Of a stretch of 64,000 nt of DNA, positions 1 to 11,643 are shown in pieces; position 1 is the first letter of the stretch; each line of letters starts with the position of its first letter. The DNA lies in the NCBI RefSeq assembly GCF_018873765.1, contig NC_057924.1:22625542-22689541 (forward strand), in the 5' to 3' direction. The notes beneath the pieces are model-generated. The model made no database searches. It was not told the origin of the DNA and worked only from the letters and a program-made list of their open reading frames with translations. Source of the stretch: Telopea speciosissima. Its lineage: Eukaryota; Streptophyta; Magnoliopsida; Proteales; Proteaceae. The translations under genes were made by a program, and so were the position numbers.

Positions 1-1602
1 CCACTTTTCCACTTTGTCATTCAAAAAAGGGAACCTATTTGATGGCAACGTGCAATGCACGGCCTTAAGGAATCCATGACCGAAACAATTTTGTAAATAG
101 AGATGGGGAGTAACAGTGCCCCTCACAATCCCGTTTGAATGAGACCACACGAGTTCGAATGGGATTGTGGATATGCTTTTGTAGTCTAAAATTCGGCCAA
201 TTTGATCGAAATAGGATGTAGACAATGTAAGTTGATCGGTCTAGCGAGAAATGACCTCTTTTTTTGCAAATTCAATCATTTCACTTGCCACCTGCTCATA
301 AGCTAATCGGTCTACATTACTATCATCTTAGCACGAGTAATGGTGCTCCCAAACATATCAACGATCATGAAAAAAGTTCTTTTCAAACACTATTATGGTG
401 ATGTCATCATGTACTAAATCTCCACCATGCATTTCTTGAAAATCCAATCCTTCCTCAATAAGGTGTGAGGCCATGTTTTTTGCCTCTCTTCAAATAGTAT
501 TATGGTGATGTCATTATGCATTAAATTTCCACCAAGCAATCCAATCCTTCCTCAACAAGGTGTGAAGCCACGTTTTTGGCTTGTTCGGCCTTCACTATTT
601 GTTGGTTGCACAACGTGTTATTTAGTTCTTTCGAGTCTTGACACCCAAAACCAATGGACTGCCACCCCTTTTGTGATTCCAACATGAATCAGGAAATAAA
701 TCTCCTAAACTCACATCAAACAGCATCCTCTTTGTAAACGGATTTGGCCGAGTTTCTCAACGTCTCTTTCAAATCCCAGCAAAATAGTAGCTTCTGTATT
801 CCGAATGCCTCAATCCATTGAAGAGAGCTTCGAGAATACATCTCTTTGCTTTTCCTTCTTCTAAGGAGACCGATTATGATGGATAATCGATCACAGCCGT
901 TCTTGGCAGGTCATAGTGCTAAATTGCCAACCTCATCATAACCATTCATCACCGTTCTTGGCACAATCTCAAGCTTGAAAGTTGAAACCGTTCTTGTTAT
1001 TGCCCACATTTTCATCGTTGCCGTAACCAAACACCAACCCCATCTGTGTCACACATGTTCATAACTTGCCCACTTGCGCACGTTGCGTATTTGCACCACC
1101 AATTTATAGCCACGTGGGCATTCGGTTGCGAACAGGTCAGCACGGGAGAAACAGTTGAGTCTATCGTCATGGTGGGGCTGGTACGTACTAACGTGGAGCT
1201 TGACAACGCAACAAGTTGGCAGATCAATTCGATGCCATTCTCATCACCAAAAGAGCAAATCTCATCTTTAGGATTGAAAAATACCTTATCTCCACCATTT
1301 GAAATTCCAGAGATTTGTACCAAATCAAATCAAATGAATTTAACATAATTATTCAAATACACAAAGATTAGCATCAAATTCAACTATCATGTTGCAGAAA
1401 AGCATCCTAACTAGCTGGGGATAGCATTTATCATGAATTGAGACTCCTAATCTTCTAGATTCGACTCTCTCGGGTTGTCAATGTGCTCTTCAAAATCCAA
1501 TCCAGTTCACAGTAGTACTGTGCAATGCTGATAACCACATACCATCAAAAAGTTTGAACCAATTGCCCTTCAAAAAATCTGTTATTCTAAAAGGCAAAAG
1601 AA

Positions 1603-1607
<5 letters not shown>
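1..1607. other. Left flank, no gene recognised
   Basis: I see no supported gene here. Opposite-strand open frames of about 100 aa overlap at 1012-1348, but neither has a recognisable domain. A short stretch read on the minus strand near 360-460 contains VHDDITIIV, which faintly recalls the C-terminal part of plant PP2C phosphatases. It is surrounded by stops and too short to call. Confidence 0.4.
379..582. repeat. Two-copy tandem duplication, about 100 bp unit
   Basis: Copy 1 (about 379-484) and copy 2 (about 485-582) share long runs such as attatggtgatgtcat and aatccttcctcaa. Copy 2 lacks about 10 bp in the middle. The stretch is non-coding as far as I can see. Confidence 0.7.

Positions 1608-1654
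<47 letters not shown>
1608..1654. repeat. Compound (TA)n(GA)n microsatellite
   Basis: A TA run at about 1608-1633 is followed directly by a GA run to about 1654. It abuts the MITE-like element starting at 1658. Confidence 0.9.
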
Positions 1655-1657
1655 GGG

Positions 1658-1812
1658 GGCTGATTGCCAGGCTGCATGGCCCATACACGAATGTGGGAGC
1701 CAATGAGAACGCCCAAGGGAATCTCAGGGGTGGGATTTTTCATTGTACTGGGACAGAGTGGTCATTTCATTTTTCCAGTGTCTGGGTACAGGCGCCATGC
1801 AGCCTGACAGCC
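1658..1812. mobile_element. Small MITE-like element with inverted ends
   Basis: The left end ggctgattgccaggctgc and the right end, read in reverse complement as ggctgtcaggctgcatgg, form an imperfect terminal inverted repeat around a 155-bp body without coding capacity. No clear target-site duplication is visible, so the superfamily is not assigned. Confidence 0.5.
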
Positions 1813-2038
1813 TTCTTATATGTATATATAACCCACATTTCCACAAGGAAGAAGATTGCAGATGAAACGGGCAACCATACCCAATAATCCAATAGGCCAA
1901 AATAGTTTGAATTAAAATATAAACCAGCAACATCAGAGAATATATGGTAAACAAAACCAGATTAAAAAAAGAACAACATCAACTGATAAAAAAAATTAAT
2001 AAACCAAAAACTCGCATTAGTTTTACAAAAATACACAA

Positions 2039-2324
2039 TCTGTAGAAGAAACTTTGCCAAAGGCTTCTAGGAGTAGTTTTGAAGAATGCCCACACCAGGA
2101 AAAATACAAAGTTACTCTGTAGAAGAAACCTTGCCAAAGGCTTCTAGGAGTAGTTCTGAAGAATGCCCACGTCAGGAAAAATACACAGTTACTCTGTAGA
2201 AGAAACTTTGCCAAAGGCTTCTAGGAATAGTTCTGAAGAATGCCCACGTCAGGAAAAATACACAGTTACTCTGTTGAAGAAACTTTGTCAAAGGCTTCTA
2301 AGAGTAGTTCTGAAGAATGCCCAT
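2039..2324. repeat. Tandem array, 77-bp unit, about 3.7 copies
   Basis: Units start at 2039, 2116, 2193 and 2270 with exact 77-bp spacing. The last unit is partial. The shared core is tctgtagaagaaac followed by gccaaaggcttctagga. A lone degraded unit lies at about 2679-2716, showing the repeat once extended or was copied towards the gene at 2999. Confidence 0.9.
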
Positions 2325-2358
2325 ATAGGGTAATGGTTCACTAAGGCACACTAACATC

Positions 2359-2360
<2 letters not shown>

Positions 2361-2401
<41 letters not shown>
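2361..2401. repeat. (CT)n microsatellite
   Basis: About 20 uninterrupted CT dinucleotides, directly after the 77-bp array region. Confidence 0.95.
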
Positions 2402-2405
<4 letters not shown>

Positions 2406-2998
2406 GAAATGACCTTGCTGCCCTCTACCTGCACTCTCACATGCAAAGGTAATCCTCTCCCAAACCTTTAATATAACAACTACCACTCTTTCCTTCTGCG
2501 ATAACTATCATCAAGGCCATTGCCGTCCAATCTCCAGCTGTACAATGGAATAATGAATTCAAGAAAAGAAAGAATAGACAACCCCCATCAATGACTTCTA
2601 AGAGTAGACACCCCTTTTAATGATTTCACCTCTCTTTCTTTACAGAGTAAATCTGTAAAGAAAGGTGAGAAAATAAAATTTGCTAAAGGCTTTTAGGAGT
2701 AGTTCTGAAGAATACCATACCTCATCAACAAAAAAAGAGAAAAGTAAAGTAATAATCCTTTAATATAACAACCACCACTCTTCCCCACTTCTGTGACAAC
2801 TATCATACACCAAACAATAATCAATACCATCCAAAAATTGAAAATCAGAGTTCTCTTCTCCAGCTGTAGAATGAGAACGATTTCAAAAAAAAGAACGAAT
2901 AAGCACCTCTTGCTTTTCTCAAATTATATGGTAATTTGAACAAAACCCACCTCTAATTGCTAGTTTTCGTTGAGCCAAAATCAGCCTTGAGCAATCTT
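2402..2998. other. 3' flank of the receptor-like gene
   Basis: AT-rich sequence without a gene. It includes an isolated partial 77-mer at 2679-2716 and a repeated motif aataataatc/tttaatataacaac around 2468 and 2757. It should hold the 3' untranslated region of the minus-strand gene that ends at 2999; no polyadenylation site can be fixed by eye. Confidence 0.4.
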
Positions 2999-4414
2999 TC
3001 ATCCACACCGCTTGGAGAGAAGAACCAGGAACACAATTAAAAAAACAATAGACGAAAGCCCAATTGCCACTCCAAGAACAATCTTACTCGGGCCGTGTCT
3101 ATGATCATTCTGGGGTGGACTTGAATCATTATCAGAACTATCGTCGCTGCTACTACCGTCAGAAGACCCGGTTGAATCGAAGGAAGTGTCTGGCGGGGGT
3201 GACACAGGTAGCCCATCTTTATCACAGGGAGCAATTCCTAGCTTCAACTTCGAAGATATAGTGGAGTGGTTGTAGCAGAGATTGCTGTTACCACCTATCT
3301 TGAATACGACCAACCTCTTTATGAAAGACCCATTGAAGGGCATCACACCATGGAAGTTATTGTGCTCAAGATTGAGATACTTCAACTCTTTCATTTCAGT
3401 TAGGAACTTGGGTATTGTTCCATTGAACTGGTTTGAGCTCAGATCAAGATAAACTAGACCTGGTATCTCCGACATTGAATCGGGTATTTGGCCGGATAAT
3501 GAATTTGATGCAAACGATACATTTCTGAGAGACAACAGGTCTCCCAACGAAGAAGGTAGCACACCAGTAAGAGCATTCGAAGAAAGATTCAGGAATTCAA
3601 GATCCAAGAGAAGAGTTATCGAAGTGGGTACCTTTCCTTTAAGTCGATTTCCGGATAAATCGATGTGGGTAAGGTTCAAATGCCATTTTTTGGGGAGAAT
3701 CCCAGTAAGATTGGTGTTGGAGATGGTTACGGATCTGAGCTTCTTCATGTTCCCTAGAATGATTGATGGTCCACGGGTATTAACCATCACTTGAGAGACC
3801 GTTAGATCGGTGAGATTCGCAAGACGGCCAAGCCAAACACCTGTTAACTTATGGAGACTGTTGACGCAGGTGAAAGAGCGGAGACTGGCAATGAACTCGT
3901 CTGGGAAGTGAACAGGTGGGATTGGGCAGTTTAGAAACTGGAGATCTTGCAATGTGCTTAGGGATTTCAAGGCGGTGATGGACATTTGAACGTCATCAGA
4001 GCAGTTGATGAGTCGAAGCGAGACAAGGTGCCTGAAGGGCTTTCCGGAGTCACAGAAAGTGGCATTGTGGAGGGAGGGTTGAAAGCAGGGATCTTTGGCT
4101 GTTGGGATGTTGAGTGAACGGAGAGCCTGCAACTGTTTGGGGTCAAGCTCTGAACGAACAGATGGTGACGGTGAAGATTTTGGAGGTGAAGGAAGAGATG
4201 GGGATGGTGAAGGTCTTGTGGGTTTTGAAGGTGAAGGAAGAGATGGGGATGGTGAAGGTCTTGTGGGTTTTGAAGGTGAAGGCGATTTTATTGGAGAGAT
4301 GTCTGGTGGTGGCGATGTTTCTGGTGAAAGTGAGGAGGAAGCACAGTAGGAGATGCTGATGTTGTCGGATAGCAGCAAGAGTATGATGAGAAAGGTTGAG
4401 GTTTGGGGTTCCAT
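2999..4414 (-). CDS. RLP51: Leucine-rich repeat receptor-like protein, RLP51/SNC2 type
   Basis: Predicted 471-aa cell-surface LRR protein without a kinase domain. In order: a signal peptide (about residues 1-24, hydrophobic LIILLLL core), a Ser/Pro-rich linker (about 31-87) with a near-perfect 15-residue duplication, the segment [20 protein letters not shown] typical of this subfamily, LRRs (about 165-370, e.g. [16 protein letters not shown]), an acidic Ser/Asp stretch (about 410-438), one membrane span (about 445-467) containing GVAIG (a GxxxG motif), and a very short basic tail. The subfamily assignment rests on this layout and on established knowledge of Arabidopsis SNC2/RLP51, an immune receptor-like protein whose GxxxG membrane motif is functionally important. 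The start is the ATG at 4414; the more distal in-frame codon at 4432 is GTG. A three-codon upstream ORF (ATG TGT GTC TGA, 4436-4425) precedes it. There is no intron and the frame is fully open. This is the only clearly intact host gene here. Confidence 0.85.
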   Translation of the reverse strand: MEPQTSTFLIILLLLSDNISISYCASSSLSPETSPPPDISPIKSPSPSKPTRPSPSPSLPSPSKPTRPSPSPSLPSPPKSSPSPSVRSELDPKQLQALRSLNIPTAKDPCFQPSLHNATFCDSGKPFRHLVSLRLINCSDDVQMSITALKSLSTLQDLQFLNCPIPPVHFPDEFIASLRSFTCVNSLHKLTGVWLGRLANLTDLTVSQVMVNTRGPSIILGNMKKLRSVTISNTNLTGILPKKWHLNLTHIDLSGNRLKGKVPTSITLLLDLEFLNLSSNALTGVLPSSLGDLLSLRNVSFASNSLSGQIPDSMSEIPGLVYLDLSSNQFNGTIPKFLTEMKELKYLNLEHNNFHGVMPFNGSFIKRLVVFKIGGNSNLCYNHSTISSKLKLGIAPCDKDGLPVSPPPDTSFDSTGSSDGSSSDDSSDNDSSPPQNDHRHGPSKIVLGVAIGLSSIVFLIVFLVLLSKRCG

Positions 4415-4830
4415 TGCACAGAGTTCAGACACACATGGACTCTAACAAGAGAGTCTCTAATGGGTTCTTCCTTCTTACTTCTTACCTTGGAGTGAGTTGA
4501 GTGGAGCGCTTCTCGGAGGGAATGGGGTTTGGATGGGATTCTCGGGTGAGAGTAAAACAGAGGAGTGTTTGTTATTTTGAGAGTGGCAGAACTCTGAAAT
4601 CAGAAGACCTCTAGGAAGAAGATACCAATGGAAAAGCAGCTTATGACTTGGGGGAGTCTGAAGATGGAGTGGAGTGGGCCGGTGGGGGCCTGAGGGACTG
4701 TTGGAAGTAATTTTTTTTTTTTTCTTCTGTTTTTTGATGAACAAGTTTTTATTTAGAATAAGACATGCAAATCTCAGAACGGACGCAACCATAAAGTGAA
4801 AAGGGACCCATCAGTCGCGCATGCTTTGGA
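4415..4830 (-). promoter_or_regulatory. 5' leader and proximal promoter of the RLP51-like gene
   Basis: On the minus strand this is the upstream region of the receptor-like gene. It holds a three-codon upstream ORF just before the start codon and a homopyrimidine/homopurine patch near 4708-4730. No TATA box could be fixed with confidence. Confidence 0.35.
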
Positions 4831-5151
4831 TAGTATTACGTAATCAACTAAGTGACTAACTGTAAACTTTCACTAAACGAATGCATTATTATTAGTAATC
4901 ATCATTAAGGCTCAAGCCATTTGTGATTTCCCGTTGCAGTCAGCATTTCCTCGGTTAAACAGTTATAAAAAAAATTCCATTAAAGTTAAAGGTCTGGTTA
5001 GCATTTCGTTTTCAATTTAAATGCTTAACAGCTTGGAATAATTTCCATGAATCCTAAGTGGTTACATAGGACCTAACCTAGTTCACAGTTTGCATGGATT
5101 TTAAGGAATAAAGTAATAAAAATTATTTTACCAAAAAAAAAAAAAAAGTAA
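4831..5151. other. AT-rich intergenic stretch
   Basis: Nothing gene-like is seen. An A15 run at about 5133-5147 lies just left of the MULE target site. Confidence 0.4.
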
Positions 5152-5160
5152 TAAAAATTA

Positions 5161-5230
5161 GTAAAATTTTCAGTATCACCCCCTAACGTTTGCCTATATT
5201 TTAAGACACACTCATTAACTACCATAATAT
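5161..5230 (+). repeat. Left TIR of the Pack-MULE
   Basis: Pairs with 17596-17665 in inverted orientation with only scattered mismatches. Shared blocks include taacgtttgcctatatttta and taactaccataatat. Confidence 0.85.
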
Positions 5231-5473
5231 CAGCGTTTGCTTTACAAAACTAATTCCACTAGGACCCCCTACCGTTAGTTAAGAGTTGTTAAGTGGTAAT
5301 GTCAGCTATTTAATACTTTTTAAAAGATAAATCTACCCTTCTTAGTAGCAAAGTTCCTAATCTACCCTCTCAATTAAAACAACCACAAACCCTTCTTCTT
5401 CCTCACACTCAGCTGACGACCTTGGAGAACATCCACTCCAACCTACCATCTTCTGAAGAAGAGACCTACTCTG

Positions 5474-6258
5474 TGTTGGGAAGAGATGCAGAATGACCTT
5501 CCCACCTATGTGAATCAAATAAACAAACAAACGAAAAATGGAAACCAAACAAACAACCACAAACCAAAACGAGCACAAGATTTAATGTGGAAAACCATTC
5601 AATGTGAAAGGAAAAACAATGGGGCAACTCCAAGAATAATCTACTAAATTAAATAAAGGATTACAATGATTCACCTCTTAAGTTTATGCTCAAACTTGAG
5701 ATCCACCACAATATTGAGAAAATAAATAAGAAACACTTGGAGAGATTATAAGGTTAACTCATACTTTAAAGAAGATGCTACCAAATCACCTCTAAAAGCC
5801 ACCAATAATTTCTCCCAAAGCTTGGAGAACCCAACCAAGCAAGCAAGCTGCAACTTCGATTAATCGGCTAAATAAGAGCATGAGATGTAGCAAAAACGGC
5901 CTTAAGAATGACCCAAATGTGAGAGCTAAACCTCCACAAAAATTCTACACTTCTTCTTCTCCAAGAGCTCCAAGAACAAAAAACTTCTTATCTTCTTCTT
6001 CTTAACAAAAAAATAAAAACAACTTTTCCTCTCCTTGGAAAAAGTCCACTCACTCTCTCTCTTTCTTTTTCTTGCAAAAAGAAAAATCCACTTCTCACTT
6101 TACGTAGGTGACCTTTCAAATTCAAACCCACTAAGAATGAGAAAGTGGATGCCAACTCATTTGGCCTTTTTGACTTCTCAAATGGATTTTGACCCAACTT
6201 AGTCTAAACACCCAAAAGCTCCACATGGGGCTGAACCATATTAGCCCCGCACCCAACA
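5474..6258 (-). repeat. 3' LTR of the copia element
   Basis: 785 bp, collinear with 15331-16114. It contains the run tgttgggaagagatgcag at its low-coordinate end and is bounded by the element's polypurine tract at 6259-6293 (homopyrimidine on the plus strand). Confidence 0.9.
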
Positions 6259-6293
6259 AACTCCCCCTCCAATCCCATGAGGAGGACTCCCCC

Positions 6294-9200
6294 TGTTACG
6301 CCCGCATTCCGATGTAATATATATACTGTCACATAGAGAGTGACTGGAACAATCACTCATTATCCCAATACCTACCAGGATCACAGATACAGTGTCCTGA
6401 GCCACAGTCCACCCTGTCATCACATATTGATAACAGAAAGGAACGAACTAATATGGAATAAGTCATTCCAAATCACAGAGTTAGCGGAAGCGAAATTAAA
6501 TTAAATCATGTAAAATTATAGAGCATCAATTCTCTAATGATAACACATAGTACACTGTTCATTAATGTAACCATTCAATCTCTCCTATAAATAAACACAG
6601 TTTATACATGAATGTGGAAATGAAGACAGAAAATTAAATTATAAATAACTGTCATGAGGGCACTAATCTTGGGTGTACATCCACATCCAAGTCACAGTCG
6701 TCGGCTCCACTTGATTCGCATCCAACGGTACTCATCTAAGTAGTACCTCTTGCATAACAACTAAAAAGGGGGTTGCGCAACGGGGTTAGCTACACTAGCT
6801 AGTAAGGGAGCAAAGGGGAATGCACATACACCATACAATCAATATAAGTCAGAATGATGCATGCTAATGTTAGCTTCATTTTCCACCTAGCACACAATTC
6901 TATCAGTCAAGTGTATACTGTTGTGATAACTCGGGAGACACTGAGGGTCACTTATCCTATTGCTCCAGTGAAACCTCAATTATCACGAGGGGACCTACGC
7001 CGGTAGAAGCCATCATGACCACCCAGTGGCAGACCCCGATAGTCATCACTACCCCTGTTCTGGCCTCTCCCACCTCCACAGACCATAGGTGCTCAGACTA
7101 TCCAACATATAAACCCTTGTCGGCAAGGGTCGTAGCATAAGGGAACAAGCATCCTAGCCGCAGATATACTACATGCAAATCCTATTGTCCCGAGAGGTAT
7201 TCCGGATGCATCAACGTCCCATTCCATCTAGTACCCGGGTACTAGCACGGCACGGCACACACAGATCAGGATGACATATATCAGTTTTCATAATTTAAAT
7301 AAATTGGGGTTCCGGTACTGGCACACCAGGCACCGTAGCCCGATACAATGGTGAGCATACTATCACATTCATAACAGTTCAAAATTGAATATAATTTTAT
7401 GCGCACAATGCTGATAATTATATAATAGCATGTTTAAGATTGCATATTAAATATATATATAAGCCCAACAAATCACCTAGAACCCACTCACAATAATTCG
7501 GATATCGTTCGATGTGTTTGGTATGAATTGCCTTGATATATGCTCTCCTGCTCTGGTTAGGTAGCCTAGGGGTATGTGAAACATAAAGTTAGAAAGTATG
7601 GACGGGTCCCAAGAGGAGCCCCAAGTGTTATAGACAAGTAATTCTAAACATGAAATCTTTAAGTCAGTTTGATTCCCAACCTTCTTCTTAAGGTCTAACA
7701 GCCTCATGGGCTAGGGGAGGGTGTCCTAAACTTTCCTAATGGCATAATGTCTCATATCATTCATTTTTCTTGGGAGATCCCATAGATTGGTCTCTCCTTA
7801 GGATTTTTCCATTTCTAGGTTGAGGTCTTAAGTCCCTTAGGACAGGAAGGGGTTTCGAGGGCATCAAGGGTAGACCTTGGCACCCCGATAGGTCAATTAA
7901 TTAATACATTTAGGGGTCACTTTAGGTATTAATTAACCCCCAATAAGGTTTACTAAGTCTTACACAAGCAGCCACAGTGTGGGCGAGGTCACCGGATTAA
8001 AGTCATGCTCCTAAGTTGCTATCAAAATATATCATCTGGGTTTGGGCCCACTTTTTAGGGTCTTTTATTTGGATTGAGTCCACGGTTCCTTCATAGAAAA
8101 TGTATTCCTTTGAGTTTATTTTACAACGCAACTTGAATCGTGTCGATACGATATGTATAGACAAAGTTATGGCTACAATAATGAACAATAGTTATACTAT
8201 ATACTGCGGGCGGATCCACGAACGGATTCTGTTTGTGTGAGTCCGCCCGTGCATCTAGTCGAACCCTGAGACACCCGAGTCACACCCGAGGGGGTGGATC
8301 CATGGGAAGATGCACGATGGTGAGTCCTGTCCTTAGTCCGCTCGCAACAGGAATGGGTTTTTCAAGTCCGAACTTCACCCAAATTGATCCCCAATGCCCC
8401 TAATGGCTTCAAGGGCTTGTAGGGATGACTTCCAAGGTTCATTAGGGTCACAAATACCCTAATGGCACAACACATTAAGCCATCTGTGGTCTATGTCCAA
8501 ATCCTCAACCCAAACTTGGGTTTTTAGGAAAAAAAACTAGGTTTTCATGGCTTGGGTTGAATGGCACTTCAAAGAGAGGTGCAAGGGTATGCAAAGGCAT
8601 CCCAAAGGGACTACAATCATCTCCCCAACAAGAGCATTGGGTCCCAAGTGGAACCCAAGCCAAACCCAAGCTCCAAAATCCAAAACCTAAACTAAAAATT
8701 AGAGAAATAGAGAGGGAGAGTTGGAAATCACTCACCTCCAATGGAGAACAAAGATCTAGGGCTAGGTGAGCCCCCTTTCTCCTTCTTCTTCTTCTTCCTT
8801 TCCTTTTATTTTCTTCTTCTCCTTCTTCCTTTCTTTCCTTTCCTTTTCTTCTTTCCTTCTCCGGACAGCAAGAGGGGAGGGAGGGGATGAGGTGTAGGAG
8901 GAGAGGACAGTAGCCTCCTCTCTTCTCCCTTCCCTTCTCTTCTTCTCCCTTCTTTTCTTTTTCTCCTCTCCATTCTACGTTTTCAGCAATTGGAGAAATA
9001 GGGAAAGGCTTAAGGGATTCTTCCTTTATAATTAAAATGGACCTTAGGGTCCGTTTTCCTAAGCCCTTAAACCCCAAAATCTATTTTAACTTAAATTGGG
9101 CCTTAGGGCTAGTTTGGTTAAGGCTCTTAGATCCAATTAGTTAGGGTGTGTTTGGCTTAGCTTTAAATCTCAGAAGACCTATTAATCCTTATGCTTTGTT

Positions 9201-9635
9201 TGGTTTTGAGTTAAATATAAAACTCATTAATTCTTTAAGTTAAGTCTAATGGGCCCACTTTCATGGCCCAATTAATAATTTAATAGTAAGGGTGAGGGTC
9301 CATTTAGTCCAAGGGTCTAAGTATGGTGCCCGGAACACGGGAATGTGAGTCCCACAGGAAAATAAACCAAAAAGGCAAATGACAGTACGGGCGGATTATT
9401 GATCGGATTCACCAGCAGTGGATCCGATCATGACTCTGGTGCTACTGTCAGGGCCCAAATTTCAAGGAAAATTACGGGGCTTTGGCCCACACTTTCAAGA
9501 CTTCGAGGGGATATTTTTAGTAATATTTTAAGTCTGAGGTTACAGGTGTTGGCCAGTGCCACCGTGGCATTGCCCTTTAGGTAAGGTCTAAATTGACCCG
9601 GGGTATTTGGGTATATTTGGGGTAAGGGTGTAACA
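6294..9635 (-). mobile_element. Solo LTR, long gypsy-type, inserted in the copia element
   Basis: It begins TGTTACACC when read from 9635 on the minus strand and ends GCGTAACA at 6294. The candidate target duplication is ccccc (6289-6293) versus tcccc (9636-9640). It shares the block gtacccgggtactagatgg (reverse strand, near 7230) with the LTRs of the elements at 37513-46884 and 54001-57961, so it is a diverged member of the same LTR family. No internal coding domain is present. A 190-aa minus-strand frame at 8505-9077 is a low-complexity Lys/Glu/Arg stretch and not a gene. Confidence 0.75.
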
Positions 9636-9651
9636 TCCCCATACTATAGGC

Positions 9652-10199
9652 TCACATGGAATCCATGCCTATCAAATTTCTGCATAGTTCATGCTTCTCC
9701 TTTGGCACTGTCTTGGTCATCATATCTGATGGATTCCTATCAATATGAATTTTATTGATCTTCATCAAATCATTTTCAAGGACATCTCTACTCCAATAAT
9801 ATCGGACCTCAATGTGCTTGGTCCTAGAGTGGAATGTATCATTCTTGCTCAAATCAATGGCACTTTGACTGTCACACCTAACAACATACTCCTTTCGTTC
9901 TAAACCCAACTCCATAAGAAAACTCTTTAATCATAGCATCTCTTTACAAGCTTCTGTGGCATCAATGTATTCTGCCTCTGTAGTTGATAGAGCAACGCAC
10001 TTTTACAATTTAGATTGCCAAGAGATGGCTCCCCTACAAAAGTAAACAAATAACCCGAAGTAGACTTCTTTCTATCAATATCTCCTACCATATCTGAATT
10101 TGTATAGCCCTGCACCATGATTGATGAATTTTCAAAGCATAAACAAACTTTAGATGTGCCTCTTAGATACCTTAGAATTCATTTTACAACTTCCCAATG
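9652..10199 (-). pseudogene. Copia RNase H, C-terminal pol end (broken)
   Basis: The minus strand reads [15 protein letters not shown], then YTNSDMVGDIDRKKSTSGYL, then RCDSQSAIDLSKN and FHSRTKHIEVRYY, the hallmarks of the end of a copia RT plus RNase H domain. A frameshift and missing bases around 9925-10000 split it into two frames (9652-9915 and 9927-10118). The upstream continuation of the same domain resumes at 11891, because a second copia element was inserted between the residues VVSRYL and HWEVV. Confidence 0.85.
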
Positions 10200-10524
10200 T
10201 TGCGTACTCACCGCCGCTTACCTTATAAATCGTTTTCCCACCCATGTTCTCCATCAAAAAACCCCCTTTGAAATTTTGTTCAATACTCCACCCTCTTATT
10301 CCCACTTACGGGTTTTTGGATGCTTGTGCTTTGCTAGGAACACCTCTATCCTCCATAAATTTGACCAATGTGCCAACCCATGTATCTTCCTTGGATATCC
10401 ATATGGGCAAAAGGGTTATCGTGTATATGATCTCTTAACTAAGAAGGTGTTCGTCTCTCGTGATGTAACCTTCCATGAAACCATTTTTCCTTACAAAATA
10501 CTTTCATCCCCTACTCATTTCTGA
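10117..10524 (+). pseudogene. Copia integrase C-terminal part
   Basis: From about 10201 the frame reads [20 protein letters not shown], then [29 protein letters not shown] and [13 protein letters not shown], all landmarks of the C-terminal copia integrase region. The first 28 codons belong to the antisense of the host copia element. It ends at a stop at 10522; the RT N-terminal half that should follow is deleted. Confidence 0.85.
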
Positions 10525-10602
10525 CCATGAATCCAATCCTTATATGGTCTCAAACAAGCGTTCCGGCAATGGTTTTCCAAATTCTCGATAGCTCTATTTG
10601 AA

Positions 10603-11577
10603 TTGGGTTTCCAAGCTTCTCAGGCTGACCACTCACTCTTTATCTTGTCTACAAAGGGTGCGACTATCTACATTCTTCTGTATGTGGATGATATAATGAT
10701 TACAGGGACCGATGCCTCTCTGATGCACAAAATCAAGGACGAGCTCAATCAACGGTTCCATATTAAAGATCTTGGTCCTATCAAATATTTTCTGGGCATT
10801 GAGGTCGGTCGTTCCTCAAAGGGCCTATCTCTATGCCAAAGAAAATATGTTCTTGACTTACTAAAGGACAATGGTCTCACTGCCTCCCGCCCAGCACCCA
10901 CCCTAATGGAACAAAATCTAAAATTGACAGATAGTAACGGTGACATTCTTCCAGATCCATCCCCCTACAGGAGTTTAGTTGGACGCCTCATTTATCTCAC
11001 GGTCACACGATCGAACATTGTCTATGCTGTCAACATTTTGAGTCAATTTATGTATTAGCCTCGCCAACTTCATTTGGATGTTGCCAATAGACTTCTTCGC
11101 TATCTCAAAGGCACACCAGGGCAAGGCATTTTTTTCTCCTCCACTAACACACTCGAATTAAAGGTATATTGTGACCCTGACTGGGCCAGTTGTCCTATGA
11201 TGCGAAGATCTACCACAGGTTATTGCATTTTCTTGGGGTCCTGCCCCATATCCTGGAAGATAAAGAAGCAGCACATAGTATCCCGATCTTCGATAGAGGC
11301 CGAATATCGTGCGATGGCCATCACTACTTGCGAACTCACTTGGTTATCTTATTTGATGAGCGATATTGGTCACCCTATCACAGTGTCGATTTTTCTTTAC
11401 TGTGACAACCAAGCAGCTGTTCACATTGCAGCAGACCCTGTATTCCATGAGCGCACCAAGCACATTGAAATAGATTGCCATGCTGTGCGCGAAAGAATCC
11501 AACACGGTCTCATCCAACCAAGAAAGGTGGCCACTGAACTACAGATTATGGACATATTTACCAAAGCACTGGGCTAA
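10603..11577 (+). pseudogene. Copia RT C-terminal half and RNase H
   Basis: The frame contains ILLYVDDIMITG (the RT YVDD catalytic motif), IKYFLGIEV, the RNase H landmarks DPDWASCP, SIEAEYRAMA, YCDNQAAVHIA and FHERTKHIEIDCH, and the terminal DIFTKALG. One in-frame TAG at 11056 (after SQFMY) splits it into 10603-11058 and 11074-11577, which remain in phase. This is the best-preserved copia coding stretch in the window. Short runs such as FHERTKHIE show it is a different lineage from the minus-strand host element. Confidence 0.9.
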
Positions 11578-11643
11578 GACCGTTTCACACAGCTGGCGTC
11601 CAAGTTGAGCGTCCATAACCTCCACGCTCCAACTTGAGGGGGA

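Noticed and set aside
1..480. PP2C phosphatase remnant on the minus strand
   Set aside because: Only a nine-residue resemblance (VHDDITIIV) with stops on both sides; too weak to annotate.
1012..1348. Overlapping opposite-strand ORFs of 103 and 100 codons
   Set aside because: Both strands are open, but neither product shows a domain, signal or repeat I can recognise, so I cannot support either as a gene.
2039..2324. CRISPR-like regular array
   Set aside because: The units are directly adjacent 77-mers without unique spacers, and the context is a plant nuclear genome.
4095..4359. Two plus-strand acidic/Val-rich ORFs
   Set aside because: They are shadows of the duplicated Pro/Ser linker of the minus-strand RLP51-like gene.
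8505..9077. 190-codon minus-strand ORF
   Set aside because: It lies in a solo LTR and is a low-complexity Lys/Glu/Arg stretch produced by a polypyrimidine tract.
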